The notes: generated from the letters alone by a model not told the origin. 64,000 nt of DNA from Acidobacteriaceae bacterium KBS 89 (GCA_000381605.1 KB906754.1:1075147-1139146); one strand, 5' to 3'. Counted from the first letter of the stretch, positions 53,827 through 63,175 are shown. Numbers and translations: made by a program.

Positions 53827-56800
53827 TCAGTTCTCTCTCTTTGACGTCGTAGACACCTCTCGCCGCTGCTCGATCCATTGGTAAAGGGAAGGAAGCACCA
53901 GAAGGGTCAGCAGCGTCGATGTTGTTAAACCTCCGATGACCACCGTAGCTAGAGGCCGCTGTACTTCCGCGCCAGCTCCATGTGAAACAGCCATAGGGAT
54001 AAATCCTAAGCTGGCTACGAGCGCAGTCATGAGCACTGGCCGCAAACGGGTTTCAGCTCCCTGTTCTACAGCCATTTCAACCGGCAAGCCTTTCTGTCGT
54101 AGTTCCCGAATGTATGTCAGCAGGACGATTCCGTTCAGAACAGCGATTCCAAAGAGTGCGATGAAACCTACTCCCGCGGAGATGCTGAAAGGCATCCCTC
54201 GCACAAGCAGCGCCGCAATTCCGCCAGTTGCCGCCAGAGGGATATTCAGGAAGATCAGCAACGCTGGCAGTGCTGCCTGGAAGTTGAGATAGAGCAAGAC
54301 GAAGATGAGCGTGAGCGCCGCAGGCACGACGATCATCAGTCTCTGGCTTGCACTCTCAAGCTGCTCGAACTGGCCACCCCACTCCAATTGATATTCGCTC
54401 GGGATCTTCACCTTCGCTGCGACAACCTTCTGCGCATCTGCAACAAAGCCTGCCAGATCGCGCCCCCGGACGTTCACTTCGACACTGATTCGTCGTTGCC
54501 CATTCTCACGGCTGATCTGGGCAGGCCCTTCCTCGTCCTGGATGTCTGCGAGCTGCGCAAGCGGAATAAAATGCCCCTCACTGTCACCCACACGAAGATT
54601 GCTGACAGCTTCTGCGGTCGCACGCTGCTCTTGCGGAAACCGTACCTGCAACGTGAAGCGACGGTTGCCTTCTACGATCTCGCCCGCAGGTTTTCCGCCA
54701 ATGACTTCGATGGTATCTAGGACGTCCGATTCATCGAGTCCATGCCGGGCCAGAGCTTCGCGCCGGAGACGGATACGCAAGTAGGGCAGTCCCGCCACGC
54801 GTTCAGCGCGGACATCGGCTGCTCCGGGAACTTTGCTTACCACCGCCGCAATCTGATCGGCTTTTTGGCGCAACGTATCAAGATCATCTCCAAAGAGCTT
54901 TATCGCTAGGTCGCTGCGAGCGCCGCCTTCCATTAGCTCCTGCATACGCATCTGAATGGGTTGCGAAAAGCTGTAGACCGCGCCGGGAGCTTCTTCCTGC
55001 AGGCGCTTTTGCATCGCAGCGATTAAGTCGCCTTTGCTGCGCTTTGTCGGCCATTGATCCACGGGCTTCAACGTCACATATACATCGCTCTGATCGATGG
55101 CCATAGGATCGGTTGCGACTTCGGGGCTGCCGGTCCTGCTGAAGACCGTTGCCACTTCCGGGAACTCACGCAAAACCGTCTCGATAATTTGGTTTCCATG
55201 CAACGATTCGGAGATAGAGATTCCAGGAACTCTGTACATCATCACGAGAATGGAGCCCTCATCGAGCGAGGGGATGAACTCCGCTCCGAGAAACGGAATG
55301 GCAATCAGCGATACTGCGAAAATACACAAAGCGATTCCGCCCGTCCAGGCTGGGTGGCGGAGTGCCCGATGCAGGAGTGGACGATACCATTGATCGATCT
55401 TCCGCATAAGCCAGGTCTGCTTCTCCGCCACCTTCTTACGCAGAACGTACCAGCTCAGGACGGGCATCAGGGTTAGCGCGAAGACAAGCGAAGCGAGTAA
55501 GGCAAACAGTACCGTCGCTGCCATCGGTTTGAACAATTTGCCCTCGACTCCTCCCAGCGTCAGGATCGGCACATAGACCAGAACGATGATTGCCACTCCA
55601 AAGAAGATCGGCTTTGCGACTTCTTGCGCCGCCGACAGAATCACCTCGCTGGCTTGTTCCTCCGGCGTTTTCTGGTGCAGACGGCGAAGGATGTTCTCGA
55701 TGATGACGACCGAACCATCGACTATCAAGCCGAAATCGATTGCCCCTAGGCTCATCAAGTTGCCGGAGACGCCCGCCTGCACCATTCCAATGAAGGCGAC
55801 CAGCATGGAGAGTGGGATGGCGAGTGATACGACGACACCCGCCCTGAAGCTTCCCAACAGGAGCAGCAAGACTGCGACGACCAGGATCCCTCCTTCGATC
55901 AGGTTGCGCGTAACTGTGTGAACCGTCCGGTTCACGAGGTCGGTGCGGTCGTAAAGTTGTTCAATGCGCACGCCTTCGGGTAGGGTTTTCTGCATGCCGG
56001 GCAGGCTAACCTTGACGCGATCAGCGATGGCGCGGGAGTTTTCGCCAATCAGCATCATGGCGACCCCAACGACGATTTCGCCTTTCCCATCCTGGGTAGC
56101 GAATCCACGCCGAACCATTGGTGCAAAGTGAACATTGCCAATATTCCTTACAAGGATGGGGGTGCCAGTTGGCGAGTTACCGACTACGATGTTTTCGATA
56201 TCGGAGAGACTGCCGATCAATCCCTCTCCCCGGATGAGAGATTGCTGCTCGGAACGCTCCAGGTATGCGCCTCCGGCGTTCGCATTGTTCTTCGAGAGCG
56301 CTTCGATGACGCGCCGGAGGGGTATGTGATAACCAGTCAGCTTGTCGCTGTCTACTTCCACCTCATACGTCTTGAGATCGCCTCCCTGCGTGTTCACTTC
56401 GACAACGCCTGGCACGCCGCGTAACTTCGGCGCGACGTCCCAATCGAGTATGCTTCGCAGATCCATCGGGGTACGTCCCGAGCCGGTGACTTTGAATTGA
56501 TAGATTTCTCCCAGACCAGTCGAGATAGGTCCCATCTCGGGCACGCCTACTGCGGATGGAATCGACTCCTTCGCTTGTGGGAGGCGCTCGTTTACTAGCG
56601 CCCTGCAGAAGTACGGGTCCATCCCATCTTTGAAGTAAATGGCGACATAAGAGAGACCATATTTCGAGGTGGACTGGATGCGTGTGATTCCAGGCAATCC
56701 ACGCATGGCGGTCTCGACGGGAAAAGAGATGAGTTGTTCTACTTCTAGCGGGGACAGACTTGGAGCGCGCGTCAGCACCAAAACCTGGTTCGGCGTGATA

Positions 56801-56919
56801 TCCGGTTCCGCATCGATGGGCAGGTTGCGGAGCGAAATGAATCCGATGGCAGCTACAAACACGGTCGCCAACAAGACCAAAATGCGGTAGCGGAGGGCGA
56901 GTTCGATCAGACGGTGCAT
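53827..56919 (-). CDS. HME-family RND heavy-metal efflux pump, inner-membrane subunit (CzcA/CusA-like)
   Basis: A 1030-residue proton-driven efflux pump with 12 membrane helices and two large periplasmic domains. The proton-relay helix near 400 reads AIDFGLIVDGSVVIIEN, with the Asp/Asp/Glu pattern of divalent-metal CzcA-type pumps. It starts MHRLIELALRYRILVLLATV. It exports metal ions from periplasm or cytoplasm through the tripartite complex. The gene is two bases downstream of the CzcB-like gene and third in the operon. Co, Zn, Cd or Ni are more likely than Cu because of the D-x-x-x-x-x-D-x-x-x-x-x-x-E pattern, but the specificity is inferred. Confidence 0.92.
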   Translation of the reverse strand: MHRLIELALRYRILVLLATVFVAAIGFISLRNLPIDAEPDITPNQVLVLTRAPSLSPLEVEQLISFPVETAMRGLPGITRIQSTSKYGLSYVAIYFKDGMDPYFCRALVNERLPQAKESIPSAVGVPEMGPISTGLGEIYQFKVTGSGRTPMDLRSILDWDVAPKLRGVPGVVEVNTQGGDLKTYEVEVDSDKLTGYHIPLRRVIEALSKNNANAGGAYLERSEQQSLIRGEGLIGSLSDIENIVVGNSPTGTPILVRNIGNVHFAPMVRRGFATQDGKGEIVVGVAMMLIGENSRAIADRVKVSLPGMQKTLPEGVRIEQLYDRTDLVNRTVHTVTRNLIEGGILVVAVLLLLLGSFRAGVVVSLAIPLSMLVAFIGMVQAGVSGNLMSLGAIDFGLIVDGSVVIIENILRRLHQKTPEEQASEVILSAAQEVAKPIFFGVAIIVLVYVPILTLGGVEGKLFKPMAATVLFALLASLVFALTLMPVLSWYVLRKKVAEKQTWLMRKIDQWYRPLLHRALRHPAWTGGIALCIFAVSLIAIPFLGAEFIPSLDEGSILVMMYRVPGISISESLHGNQIIETVLREFPEVATVFSRTGSPEVATDPMAIDQSDVYVTLKPVDQWPTKRSKGDLIAAMQKRLQEEAPGAVYSFSQPIQMRMQELMEGGARSDLAIKLFGDDLDTLRQKADQIAAVVSKVPGAADVRAERVAGLPYLRIRLRREALARHGLDESDVLDTIEVIGGKPAGEIVEGNRRFTLQVRFPQEQRATAEAVSNLRVGDSEGHFIPLAQLADIQDEEGPAQISRENGQRRISVEVNVRGRDLAGFVADAQKVVAAKVKIPSEYQLEWGGQFEQLESASQRLMIVVPAALTLIFVLLYLNFQAALPALLIFLNIPLAATGGIAALLVRGMPFSISAGVGFIALFGIAVLNGIVLLTYIRELRQKGLPVEMAVEQGAETRLRPVLMTALVASLGFIPMAVSHGAGAEVQRPLATVVIGGLTTSTLLTLLVLPSLYQWIEQRREVSTTSKREN

Positions 56920-56921
56920 CG

Positions 56922-58106
56922 TTAGTCCTCCCCCAACTCGCCACCGGCGAGGATCGACTTCAGATGAAAGGCTCCCTGCGTCACGATTGGCTCTCCCGGC
57001 TTCAGTCCACTGACGATCTCCGTCTGGTTGTTGACCGTGACGCCTCTTTCCACCTCACGCTTCTCGAATTGCGTTGCCGAATGGCGGATGAACACTACGT
57101 TCTTTCCGTCCACCTGTTGCAATGCGCTTTCAGGCACAGCAAGTGCTTCTTTGCTGAATTTGGTTGGAAGCTCGATGTTGGCGAACATATCCGTCTTGAG
57201 GCGCAGGTCATGATTGGCTACTTCGCAGCGGACGCGGGCCGTTCTTGTCTGCGGATCAAGCGCGTCGCTGATGTATGCCACTTTGCCTTCAAAGGGGTGG
57301 TTGGGGTAGGTGTCAACCGTAATGTACGCGCTCTGCCCGATGCGGATGCGTCCCAGGTCTTTCTCATACACTTCCGCTTGAACCCAGACGCGAGAGAGGT
57401 CCGCAACCGTGAAGACGTCCCGGCCTGCGTCCACAACATCCCCAGGAGAAGCCTGAGCTTTCGTTACCACTCCAGAAAAAGGCGCTTTCAATGGAGTTAG
57501 AAATGCGCCGCGAGGACTGTCATCGGAAATTCCAAAACGTCGTAGCCGCTGACGTATGCCATCGATCAGAGCCTGTTGCGAGCGAATGTCCGCTTCGATT
57601 CCTTCTTTTTCAGCTCTGCTTGATTCGTAGTCTTTTTCCGCGCCTGCCCCGATGTCCGCGAGACGGCGGCTTCTTTCTGCCTGCCGCGCTGCTGGAATCA
57701 ATTGCGCCTTGAGACGTTCGAGATCCGCGCGCGCTGATTGCTCTTGCGAGAGGAGTTCTCCGGCTTCGATGTTGTCGAAGACCGCAAGCGGTTGACCTGC
57801 TTCGACCCGGTCTCCAACCTTCGCCCTAACTTGTATGATTCGTCCACGCGCCAGAGGGCCAACTATTCCGATCCGGCTATCAATCGGCTGGACAGTTCCG
57901 GTAGCCCGAAGGTACTCGTTCAACTGCGTAACTGCGGCAGGGGCGACGACCATCCCGATGTGCTGCTGCGCGGAAACACTCATTTCGACCAAATTGTCTT
58001 TGTTGGCAGACTCGGCTTGCGGCTCTCCTTCTTTCTCAGCAGCCTTTCGGTTGCAGCCAGCGAACAACAGCACACTGCAAAGAGACAAAATAAGGAAGCG
58101 CTTCAT
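56922..58106 (-). CDS. RND efflux periplasmic adaptor (CzcB/CusB-like) lipoprotein
   Basis: A 394-residue membrane fusion protein with a lipoprotein signal ending LLFAGC (Cys18). It begins, after a Lys/Glu-rich linker, with VVAPAAVTQLNEYLRATGTV, a barrel-sandwich domain split by an alpha-hairpin (ARADLERLKAQLIPAARQAE), and a beta-barrel (ADLSRVWVQAEVYEKDLGRI). The role is to bridge the RND pump and the outer-membrane channel. Its start overlaps the stop of the CzcC-like gene by four bases (ATGA), and the pump gene follows after two bases. Confidence 0.92.
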   Translation of the reverse strand: MKRFLILSLCSVLLFAGCNRKAAEKEGEPQAESANKDNLVEMSVSAQQHIGMVVAPAAVTQLNEYLRATGTVQPIDSRIGIVGPLARGRIIQVRAKVGDRVEAGQPLAVFDNIEAGELLSQEQSARADLERLKAQLIPAARQAERSRRLADIGAGAEKDYESSRAEKEGIEADIRSQQALIDGIRQRLRRFGISDDSPRGAFLTPLKAPFSGVVTKAQASPGDVVDAGRDVFTVADLSRVWVQAEVYEKDLGRIRIGQSAYITVDTYPNHPFEGKVAYISDALDPQTRTARVRCEVANHDLRLKTDMFANIELPTKFSKEALAVPESALQQVDGKNVVFIRHSATQFEKREVERGVTVNNQTEIVSGLKPGEPIVTQGAFHLKSILAGGELGED

Positions 58107-59392
58107 GGGTGAATTCCTCCTGCAACTCGTTCAACTTCGGCCCAGGTGCGGGCCACATCTGCCTGTGCATCGATATAAGCCAACTGTGTGTCGACCAGCT
58201 TGCGCTGCTCGTTGAGTACGTCGAGGAGCCGCAATTGGCCTAGCTTGTACGCCTCTCGGATTACGGAAAGATTGCTGGTCGAGGGATCGAGCACGCCGCT
58301 CTGTAGCATCTGCAAGGACTCGGAAGCCGCGCGCCAGCGCTGATAGGCTGCTTCCACTTCGAGTGGAATGTTTCTCTCCAAGTACTCGCGCCGCAGTCGT
58401 GCGCCCGCGGATCGGGCCGCCGCCGCCTGCACATTGCCGGCTCCGTTGCGGCTGGTGCGCAGTGGTATCGAAACGCCGAATGTGAGAATGTCGTCCCGAT
58501 CGCGGAGCGGACTGAGAACGCCACTGTTGTTGAAGCCGAACAATCCATCAAACTGGTTGTCCTGCCGAGCGTAGCCAGCCGAGAGAGTCACATCCGGCTT
58601 GGCCTCTGCTTTGGCAAGGTCGATTCCCGCCGCTTCCTGCTCTTCTTCAAGGCGGGCTGTTTTGAGGTCGCCACGGTTCGCCAAAGCATCCCGTTTCAAG
58701 GTGTTGGAGTCCGTTGGTGCCTGAGCAGGAATATCTGAGTCCGGAATCCGCATGGATTGATCAAGTCCAATGAGGCGGCGCAATTCAAGCTCCGCTGAAG
58801 TCAGGCGGCCTTGCGCGCTCCTCCGGGAAACTTCTGCCCGGCTGATTTCGACCTTGAGCAGGCTGGCTTCGAGTGGGGCGACATCGCCCTCTTTCACCCG
58901 GGCTTCGGTTAGCCTTAGCGTGTCCTGATTCAAACCGATTAGATCGCCCTGCAACTTCAGCTTATGCCGTTCAGCGCATACCGCTGCATAGGCTGCCGTA
59001 ATCTCATACGCGAGTTGCGTTGAACTTTGCTGGAGATCGGCCTCCGCAATGCCGATAGAAAACTCAGCGACGCGAATGCGCTTCCCACGCTTCCCGAAGG
59101 TTTCGACAGGTTGGGAGTATTCCGCGCTGTATTGCTCTTCGCCAATCGTGCCAAGCGGTTTTCCCGTTGCACCATTCAAGCCCAAAGTTGGAGCAGGCCG
59201 TACTCCAGCCTGGCGCGTGACACCTTTCGCCTCTGCTATCCGCGCCCGGACGGCAGCCAGATCCTTGTTGTTCGCAATCCCTGCACGCACCAGATCGTCC
59301 ACAGTAGAAAGCGTGGACGGCGTCTGCTGTCCTCTCAGCAACACTGCCGAGAACAAGACCGCGCACAGGAAGAAGACACTTCTTCCTCGCAT
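58103..59392 (-). CDS. Outer-membrane efflux channel (CzcC/TolC-like)
   Basis: A 429-residue protein of the TolC/OEP family. The ATG at 59392 has AGGAG six bases upstream; an in-frame ATG two codons earlier would be too close to it. Signal peptide to about 22 (VLLRGQQ). Two repeats of long alpha-helices: LTEARVKEGDVAPLEASLLK and IREAYKLGQLRLLDVLNEQR are the paired helix-entry motifs of the family. It forms the trimeric exit duct. It is the first of the three efflux genes and follows the Cys-rich small protein after 44 bp. Confidence 0.9.
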   Translation of the reverse strand: MRGRSVFFLCAVLFSAVLLRGQQTPSTLSTVDDLVRAGIANNKDLAAVRARIAEAKGVTRQAGVRPAPTLGLNGATGKPLGTIGEEQYSAEYSQPVETFGKRGKRIRVAEFSIGIAEADLQQSSTQLAYEITAAYAAVCAERHKLKLQGDLIGLNQDTLRLTEARVKEGDVAPLEASLLKVEISRAEVSRRSAQGRLTSAELELRRLIGLDQSMRIPDSDIPAQAPTDSNTLKRDALANRGDLKTARLEEEQEAAGIDLAKAEAKPDVTLSAGYARQDNQFDGLFGFNNSGVLSPLRDRDDILTFGVSIPLRTSRNGAGNVQAAAARSAGARLRREYLERNIPLEVEAAYQRWRAASESLQMLQSGVLDPSTSNLSVIREAYKLGQLRLLDVLNEQRKLVDTQLAYIDAQADVARTWAEVERVAGGIHP

Positions 59393-59436
59393 ATACATCT
59401 CCTGAATTTGTTCTTGAGACCGAGTGAACGAAATCT

Positions 59437-59736
59437 CTAGGAGAGCTGAGGGGGATGGTCGATATGGGATGGAGCAAAAAGAGGTTGTTGGACGGCCTCT
59501 TCCGGAGGCGCCGGAACAACAGTCTCACGAGGCTCGAAGACGATAGTGGTTACGACGATTACGTGGGCGCAGCAGCACAAGCAATTGTCACATGAGCCTT
59601 GTGGCTGACCTTGGTCTTGCTGAGAAGAGATGTTGCAGTCAGAGTTTGGCAGGTAGTCGCAGGCAAGAATCTCCACGGCCGCGAAGAGCACGAGAAACAT
59701 CGCCGTACAGCGAAACGCGTTGGGCCAAAAGCTCAT
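59437..59736 (-). CDS. Cys-rich small protein preceding the efflux operon
   Basis: A 99-residue protein with a hydrophobic N-terminus (MFLVLFAAVEILAC, 13-26); Cys26 fits a lipobox (ILAC). Residues 49-58 form a dense thiol patch: Cys49, 52, 54, 55, 56 and His58 in CDNCLCCCAH. The rest is Pro/Glu/Gln-rich, ending HIDHPPQLS with two His. It is first in the run with czcC, czcB and czcA genes on the same strand. A metal-binding periplasmic lipoprotein (sensor or metallochaperone) is the natural reading but is inference. Start codon not well supported. Confidence 0.6.
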   Translation of the reverse strand: MSFWPNAFRCTAMFLVLFAAVEILACDYLPNSDCNISSQQDQGQPQGSCDNCLCCCAHVIVVTTIVFEPRETVVPAPPEEAVQQPLFAPSHIDHPPQLS

Positions 59737-60041
59737 CTTCTACTATCTTGCCACATCCGACCAGGCAAAGGGCGGGCTGCGGGTTTTCGGTAACAACTAG
59801 CGAAACACGCCGAATCGGTGAACGCATTCTTTACTTCAATTGGCGACAAATCGCCAATGCGCTCATCGAGCACTGATAAGTAAGGAAATGTCGGCTTCTC
59901 GGTAGTGACGGTCACCGTAAGGTCTGAAAAACGGGGTTTTGGGAAACTTCAATCGAACTTGCCGAAAACGTGACTTTTCGGGAACTGAGTTCAATCGCTA
60001 AACTAAAATCGATCCGATGGCAACCTTGATGAGGATTGTGC
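59737..60041. other. Divergent intergenic region with repeat P
   Basis: 305 bp between the Cys-rich gene and the gene at 60042. Holds a complete copy of repeat P (59922-59986) and, at about 59777-59796, CGGGTTTTCGGTAACAAC, which matches a right arm in inverted orientation. A promoter for the efflux operon must lie here, but none is clear. Confidence 0.5.
59922..59986 (+). repeat. Palindromic repeat P, complete copy
   Basis: Left TCTGAAAAACGGGGTTTTGG then GAAACTTC, right GAACTTGCCGAAAACGTGAC then TTTTCGGGAACT. The ends and the inner stems pair; short centre. Confidence 0.75.
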
Positions 60042-60641
60042 ATGCTCGATATTGACTTTGAGTTGCCTCATTCGTACGAAGTTGACGATGTACCAGAGCT
60101 GCCCGGAACGGGCCGATTCAACATCCCAATCCTCTATTTCCCACGGCCCAAGGCGAGGCCCGAGCACAACGGTCTTTGGTTGAGAATTCGGCCCTCTTCG
60201 GGCAATTCGTGGGTGGGTGTCTTTGCCTTCCTCAATGAGTCTTATCCGGCCTTTACCCGAGTCGTGAGCACGTTCGACCACGATCGAGTCTGCATCGTGG
60301 CGAAGGGCGCAGCCTACATCGTGAACACGGCTGACCCTGATATATGGCAGCAGGTTCCAATTGCGCCGGTCCTCGATGTTCGCTTGATACCGAAAAATCA
60401 GCTTCTATTGTTCGCCGATCACACCGGCTTGGCAGCCTTTCACAAAACTGGTCTTGCTTGGCGTAGCCCTAGGCTCTGCTGGGACGATTTGAAGATTTCG
60501 ACCATTACTGACGAGGTAATCGAAGGCACTGGGTACGATCCGACTGACCTTTCCGTCGGACGCCCGTTCGCTGTGAATATAAGGACGGGAGAATCCCTGA
60601 TCGCCCCGCCTGTAGCTATCGATGGAAGATCGGTCTGGTAG
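60042..60641 (+). CDS. Hypothetical protein
   Basis: A 199-residue protein from the ATG at 60042, GAGG seven bases upstream. No signal peptide. It starts MLDIDFELPHSYEVDDVPEL and shows beta-strands with WLRIRPSSGNSWVGVFAF, TRVVSTFDHDRVCIVAKGAA and VRLIPKNQLLLFADHTGLAA, like a few blades of a beta-propeller-like or WD-type protein. I do not recognise the family. It stands alone between two copies of repeat P. Confidence 0.65.
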   Translation: MLDIDFELPHSYEVDDVPELPGTGRFNIPILYFPRPKARPEHNGLWLRIRPSSGNSWVGVFAFLNESYPAFTRVVSTFDHDRVCIVAKGAAYIVNTADPDIWQQVPIAPVLDVRLIPKNQLLLFADHTGLAAFHKTGLAWRSPRLCWDDLKISTITDEVIEGTGYDPTDLSVGRPFAVNIRTGESLIAPPVAIDGRSVW

Positions 60642-60654
60642 CCGTGAAATTGGT

Positions 60655-60731
60655 ATTCCCTCGAAACGGGGTTTTCGGAAACTACGATCTGCCCTCCAAC
60701 TCGAACTTGCCGAAAACCCGACTTCACGGGC
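60655..60731 (+). repeat. Palindromic repeat P, complete copy
   Basis: Left ATTCCCTCGAAACGGGGTTT then TCGGAAACTACG, centre ATCTGCCCTCCAACTCG, right AACTTGCCGAAAACCCGACT then TCACGGG. The centre is the same as in the copy at 46597. Confidence 0.78.
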
Positions 60732-60822
60732 GGTTGAGGATAAGGCGAGTACCCGCCACCGATTCGCGGCTCGTCACCCGCAAAATTCGAGACTGCTCAT
60801 GGGGTATGCTTTCCTGTATCCA

Positions 60823-61341
60823 ATGAGCACCCACATCGACTTCGCCACCCAGTACAGGAATATGACAGACGATCAACTCCTGCAAATTGCGAGTGAAGGC
60901 GGCCTCGTCGACGAAGCAACTGTCGCTCTCAACTCAGAGATGGCGAGCCGCAAGCTGACTCCGCAGGCAATGTCTTCTTACAAAGAAGACCAGCTTCGAT
61001 ACAAGAAAGAACAGGTGGAAAGAGCGAACAAATCAGCTTTCTTTCGCTTGTTTGGCAGAAGAGTTATTTCACAGGGCGACACAACTCACCGCGTTGAGAT
61101 ACGAACAAAGTGGTTCGCGCCCCGTGGCATTCCAATTTTCCCCATCGCATCGTATCGATACTCGTGGGAGCAGAAGACCATAGGCAAGGCAACCTCGGCC
61201 CACGAAAGACTCATCGACCGAGTTCCGTTGAACTGGGCTCAGGTGCTCCGCACCGGCGCCATAACCTATGGACTCACTATCTTTGTTCTTACCCTGTTCG
61301 TCGTCGTAGCCGAGTGGCAGAATAAACTGCACGGTCAATAG
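60823..61341 (+). CDS. Hypothetical membrane protein
   Basis: A 172-residue product if started at the ATG at 60823. The frame is open upstream, but that part reads through repeat P and is not native; no clear ribosome-binding site is seen. It begins MSTHIDFATQYRNMTDDQLL and contains a helical, charged part (SSYKEDQLRYKKEQVERANK), then a soluble region, and one C-terminal membrane helix (about 143-165: AITYGLTIFVLTLFVVVA). A tail-anchored-like layout. No family recognised. Confidence 0.58.
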   Translation: MSTHIDFATQYRNMTDDQLLQIASEGGLVDEATVALNSEMASRKLTPQAMSSYKEDQLRYKKEQVERANKSAFFRLFGRRVISQGDTTHRVEIRTKWFAPRGIPIFPIASYRYSWEQKTIGKATSAHERLIDRVPLNWAQVLRTGAITYGLTIFVLTLFVVVAEWQNKLHGQ

Positions 61342-61386
61342 GAAATTAGCCCCTCAAGACGTAGCGCGAGATGCCAACTATGTCAT

Positions 61387-61451
61387 CCTGCCGTAAAACG
61401 GGGTTATCGGCAACTACGACCGAACTTGCCGATAACGTGATTTCGAAGGAC
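61387..61451 (+). repeat. Palindromic repeat P, copy with compensatory change
   Basis: Left CTGCCGTAAAACGGGGTTAT then CGGCAACTACGA, right CGAACTTGCCGATAACGTGA. The left arm has TTATC instead of TTTTC and the right arm has GATAAC instead of GAAAAC, so the pairing between arms is kept. Confidence 0.75.
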
Positions 61452-61544
61452 TAATCCACGAAACTCGTCCGACCGACAACGGCTGCCTTTGCGCGTCGTC
61501 TACGCTGCCGTCAGAACCGCATCGGGTCCTCCTCGGGCGATCCA

Positions 61545-63175
61545 TCACGAAGCATCGGCGGAAAGAGCGCGTTCGGGGAGGCCGAAGTGACGGCGGAGCA
61601 CATTGCGCCACGAGGCCAGCACAGCGACCTGATCGGGGCGATGCTGGTTCGACTGGTGGTCATATAACTCGTGCGAATCAACCAGTGAAGTGTTGATGCC
61701 GCCACCAGCGATTTGCAGCAATTGCACCAGAACAGCCCAATCCGTGGTGTCGAAACGCGGGTCGGCCACGATGGCCTTCAACAGATCGGGCGTGTCAGGC
61801 CGGGCGCCTGCATCGACCGCTCGAAGGAACCCCTCCCTGTGGCTTATGGTCTCAGTAGACGGCAAACTGTAGAACCACTGAACGAGAAAGTCCTTTTCCA
61901 TCGCCCCACTGAGGCGCCAGAGGGCGATGGCCAGGTGCATTTGATCATTTTGATCGCCCCAATCGTTGGCTGGAAACTTCGTAAAGTCAGCCTTCATTTC
62001 AGCCGCGCCTTTGGCGTGGTCCTGTATCGCGTCTAGTGAGTTGGCTGCCGCCAGCCACAAGGGGGTTGTACTTTGCCAATGCTGTAGTTCGTTGGTTGCG
62101 TTTGCTCGTAGAACCGCCGCGTCGGTTGGCCTGAGCAACTCGGGGGCATGTTCGAGGATGAATCGTGAGATAGGGACGAACACCTCGCTGCGAGGATCTG
62201 AGTGACCGCTGGTGAAACGCAGATCAGGATCTGAGGAAAATGGTTTAAGCAGCAAAAAATTCATCAGCGCATCCGGACCGATGGCTTTCGCGGTGCGGAG
62301 CAGCGTGGCGGCCCGGAGCAACGTGGCGTCACGTGTGTCCGGTTCGCCTCTCACCGCGTAGAAGAGGGTCCAATCCCCCTAGGGGACGGCAGCGCCTTGA
62401 TCTGCGCGAATACAGCGTCAATGTCAGCCTGATATTGCGGCTGCACAGGATTGGTGCTACGCGTGGCCCGCTCGAGTTTGACCAGGTACCAACTGGCGCA
62501 GCTGGCGCGGTCCTTCCGCTCGGCCCAGTACCTGTTGAACGCCGCCAGCAGCTCCTCCGTTGAAGACTGCGGATAGTACGGCTGGCCGACGAAGTTTCCG
62601 TTGAAGGGAATGTGCGCAGCTTCAAAATAGAAGTGAATCATCGAACGGGCAATCCGGCCGACCGTCAGCGGGCTTTCCGCCTGGTCCAGTGGCTGTAACA
62701 CGAGGGCTGCACTCACCATGGGACTCATGGTTTCGTGCAAATCCGGCACCGTTGGTGCTGCGTCATTTATCAATGCCGCGATGAACGGCAGATCGCGCGG
62801 GTCTTCGCGTGCAAACAACGCGCCAAGGGCGACGGTGCGGACTCTCGGGTCAGGGTTTTTGAGCAGAAGGCGAAGCGCCTCGGGCTGGCGACCCATTGCC
62901 CGCAGGTCGGTCAGCAAGCGAGTCTGTTCCGCCAATAGATTCGAGGGAATGTACCAGGGCAAGGGGCGGTTGAGTATGATGGCCCGGGTGGCGACATGAG
63001 TTATCGCCTGGGCAACCGCCTCGACTTGCGCTTGAAACTCCGGAGGAACCGTAACCGGTTTTGTGCCGGCATCCACGGCACGTGTCGGTCCAGGCGCGGC
63101 GTGCTGGGCGATGACTGTCGGTCGGGCCGCAAGCAACAAGAACACCAGGGTAACTAATTGCGAGCTGAACCTCAT
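61545..63175 (-). pseudogene. Secreted HEAT-like repeat protein, single frameshift
   Basis: A signal peptide (MRFSSQLVTLVFLLLAARPT) from ATG 63175 leads into helical repeats (RLLTDLRAMGRQPEALRLLL, then PRVRTVALGALFAREDPRDL), consistent with HEAT-like repeats. The frame stops at 62351. In another frame the sequence continues DWTLFYAVRGEPDTRDATLL and RAATLLRTAKAIGPDALMNF to 61545. The switch point is the run of five G (C on + strand) at about 62375-62379. Correcting one base gives a single protein of about 540 residues. A GTG in a GTGA overlap at 62354 could also start the second half. True loss, slippage or sequence error. Confidence 0.7.
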
